Assembly: GCF_021172045.1 (NCBI RefSeq)
Contig: NZ_CP087164.1
Coordinates: forward strand, 5,022,001 to 5,086,000
Origin: Capillimicrobium parvum
GTDB taxonomy: Bacteria > Actinomycetota > Thermoleophilia > Solirubrobacterales > Solirubrobacteraceae
Reading direction: 5' to 3'
DNA: 64,000 nt
The translations under genes were made by a program, and so were the position numbers. Under the pieces are notes generated by a model. It saw only the letters and a program-made list of their open reading frames with translations, did no database searches and was not told the DNA's origin. How positions within the stretch are numbered: the stretch's first letter is position 1; each line of letters starts with the position of its first letter. Positions 62,212 through 64,000 of this stretch are shown in pieces.

Positions 62212-64000
62212 TGAGCGTTGACACCACTTCCGCGTTTCAGGTCGGCTCGCTCGTCCGGGCCCGCGGACGCGAATGGGTCGTCCTGCCCGAGTCCGAAGAC
62301 GACCTGCTGATCCTCCGGCCGCTCGGCGCCACCGACGAGGAGATCGCCGGGATCCTCCCGGCCCTGGAGACCATCGAGCCGGCCAGCTTCCCGCCACCAG
62401 ACCCCGAGGTCGTCGGGGACGCCCGCAGCGCTCGGATGCTCCGCGATGCCCTGAAGCTCGGCTTCCGCTCCTCGTCGGGACCGTTTCGCAGCTTTGGCCG
62501 CCTCGCCGTCGAGCCTCGCCCCTACCAACTGGTGCCACTCCTGATGGCGCTCAAGCAGGACCCGGTCCGCCTGCTCATCGCCGACGACGTCGGCATCGGC
62601 AAGACCATCGAAGCGGCCCTGATCGCCCGCGAACTCCTCGATCGCGGTGACGTCCAGCGGCTCTGCGTCCTGTGCCCGCCCCATCTCGCCGAGCAATGGC
62701 AGCAGGAACTCCGGTCGAAGTTCCACCTGTCACCCGAGCTTGTGCTGCCCTCGACGGCGAGGCGGCTGGAGCGAGGGCTCAAGCTCAACGAGTCCCTGTT
62801 TGAGGCGTACCCGCAGGTGATCGTCTCGACCGACTACATCAAGAGCGACCGCCACCGCGAGGACTTCGTCCGCGCCTGTCCAGAGCTTGTGATCGTCGAC
62901 GAGGCGCACACGTTCGCATTCGGTGCGCGCAGCGCAGGCCGCCACCAGCGCCATGAGCTCCTACGGCGCCTCGCTGCGGACCCCGACCGGCACCTCGTGC
63001 TCGTGACCGCGACGCCCCACAGCGGCAAGGAGGATGCCTTTCGCTCGCTGCTCGGCATCCTCGACGAGGAACTTGGCCAGCTGCCAGAGGACCTCTCGGG
63101 GGCCGAGCGTGAGGCCGATCGACGCAAGGTCGCCGATCATCTGGTCCAACGGCGCCGCGCTGACATCCGCGAGTACCTCGTCGACACGCCGTTCCCCGAC
63201 CGACTCTCGCGAGACCACACCTACGAACTCACCCCCGAGTTCAAGAGGCTCTTCGACGACGCCCTTCACTGGGCGCGCGAGGCGATCCAGGACGAGTCCG
63301 GCGACAAACGCCGCCAGCGCGTGCGCTGGTGGTCCGCGCTCGCGCTGCTGCGAGCCATCGGGTCTAGCCCGGCCGCGGCGGCCGCCACACTGCGCAACCG
63401 CGCCGACAACATTGCCGCGGCCACCGTGGAGGAGGCCGATGAGCTAGGGCGCCGCTCCGTACTGGACGAATCAGGCGACGAGGACGCTGAGAGCCTCGAC
63501 ACGACGCCGGGCGTGCTTGCCGCCGGCGAGCCCGACGAAGCCGGAGACGTCGGCGAGCGCCTGCACCCCGATCGTCGCCGACTGCTCGATCTGGCCCGCG
63601 CCGCCGAGGCACTGCAAGCCGATCGGGACCCCAAGCTGGCCGAGGCCACGAAGCTCGTCAAGAAGCTCGTCGCGGACGGCTTCGCACCGATCATCTTCTG
63701 CCGGTTTATCGACACCGCCGAGTACTTGGCCGAGCACCTTCGTCCGGCGCTGGGGCGCAACGTCGAAGTCATGGCCGTCACCGGCCGTCTGGCACCCGCG
63801 GAACGCGAGCAGCGCATCGAGAAACTCAGCCAGCACGAGAAGCGGGTCCTCGTGGCAACCGACTGCCTGAGCGAAGGCATCAACTTGCAGGACCCGTTCG
63901 ACGCGGTCGTGCACTACGACCTCGCCTGGAACCCCACGCGCCACGAGCAGCGAGAAGGCCGCGTTGACCGCTATGGCCAGACCGCGCCCGAAGTCCGGGT
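62211..64000 (+). CDS. DrmD-like SNF2 helicase, 3' end outside window
   Basis: At least 596 residues, running off the right edge. SF2/SNF2 motifs: LIADDVGIGKTIEAALIA (motif I, about 125), LCVLCPPHLAEQWQQEL, IVDEAHTFAF (about 228), VTATPHSGKEDAF (about 265), VLVATDCLSEGINLQ and HYDLAWNPTRHEQREGRVDRYG (motif VI, about 565-590, in parts). This pattern fits DrmD-type helicases of DISARM and relatives. Its ATG shares one base with the stop of the previous gene (TGATG), so the two proteins are translationally coupled. No start ambiguity. Partner genes such as a methyltransferase would lie beyond 64000. Confidence 0.87.
   Translation, partial: MSVDTTSAFQVGSLVRARGREWVVLPESEDDLLILRPLGATDEEIAGILPALETIEPASFPPPDPEVVGDARSARMLRDALKLGFRSSSGPFRSFGRLAVEPRPYQLVPLLMALKQDPVRLLIADDVGIGKTIEAALIARELLDRGDVQRLCVLCPPHLAEQWQQELRSKFHLSPELVLPSTARRLERGLKLNESLFEAYPQVIVSTDYIKSDRHREDFVRACPELVIVDEAHTFAFGARSAGRHQRHELLRRLAADPDRHLVLVTATPHSGKEDAFRSLLGILDEELGQLPEDLSGAEREADRRKVADHLVQRRRADIREYLVDTPFPDRLSRDHTYELTPEFKRLFDDALHWAREAIQDESGDKRRQRVRWWSALALLRAIGSSPAAAAATLRNRADNIAAATVEEADELGRRSVLDESGDEDAESLDTTPGVLAAGEPDEAGDVGERLHPDRRRLLDLARAAEALQADRDPKLAEATKLVKKLVADGFAPIIFCRFIDTAEYLAEHLRPALGRNVEVMAVTGRLAPAEREQRIEKLSQHEKRVLVATDCLSEGINLQDPFDAVVHYDLAWNPTRHEQREGRVDRYGQTAPEVR

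Overview
The window is very GC-rich, densely packed chromosomal DNA with many GTG starts and a high-GC actinobacterial codon pattern. The gene content (TrpB2-type tryptophan synthase, RTX and carboxypeptidase-like-repeat secreted proteins, an ECF/XRE/ImmA regulatory cluster, RecBCD) best fits Actinomycetota, perhaps Thermoleophilia/Solirubrobacterales. The class-level guess is inference. Many starts sit 6-8 bases downstream of a TANNNT hexamer, so leaderless transcription looks common, and I used this to choose several starts.

Layout. 1-4.7 kb: end of an MFS exporter, FUSC-type membrane protein, YqgE/AlgH protein, trpB2 and an SRPBCC protein. 4.7-8.3 kb: a sulfur-ester locus made of a sulfatase, an Stf0 sulfotransferase, the formylglycine-generating enzyme that would activate the sulfatase, and a stand-alone sulfite-oxidase-type dimerisation domain. 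They form two divergent pairs whose intergenic regions share a 21-bp palindromic motif. 8.3-15 kb: two large secreted repeat proteins. 15-19.5 kb: SDR, a frameshifted APC permease, a GTPase and a GST-like protein. 19.4-28.4 kb: a recC-recB-recD operon. 28.4-36.6 kb: a secreted protein, a PLD-helicase-DUF3427 type protein, a RecB-nuclease/RNase H-like/SF1 helicase fusion and an ADP-ribosylglycohydrolase, which look like a nucleic-acid repair or defence cluster. 36.6-41.5 kb: FkbM methyltransferase, GH13 enzyme, lipoprotein and DUF6569-like protein. 41.6-44.9 kb: ImmA/IrrE protease, XRE regulator, ECF sigma factor and a DUF5925-type AAA ATPase. 44.9-47.3 kb: amidohydrolase and glutamine synthetase, like a split FluG. 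47.4-50.4 kb: NHL-repeat and other small or secreted proteins.

From about 51.0 kb the character changes. A 3' tRNA-like fragment (candidate attachment site) is followed by toxin-antitoxin genes (one intact pair, one truncated pair, one orphan antitoxin, one degenerate duplicate), an SNF2 helicase fragment, a decayed IS110 element with a possible bridge-RNA region, remnants of a MobF/TraA relaxase and its neighbour, and a broken sigma-like gene. This is a decayed mobile island.

From 57.0 kb to the right edge lies an intact two-gene unit: a very large DEAD helicase with DUF1998-type zinc clusters and a C-terminal Vsr/DUF559-like nuclease fold, then a 1-base-overlapping DrmD-like SNF2 helicase that runs off the window. 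It resembles parts of DISARM but with a different domain arrangement, and is the best candidate for an undescribed defence system here.
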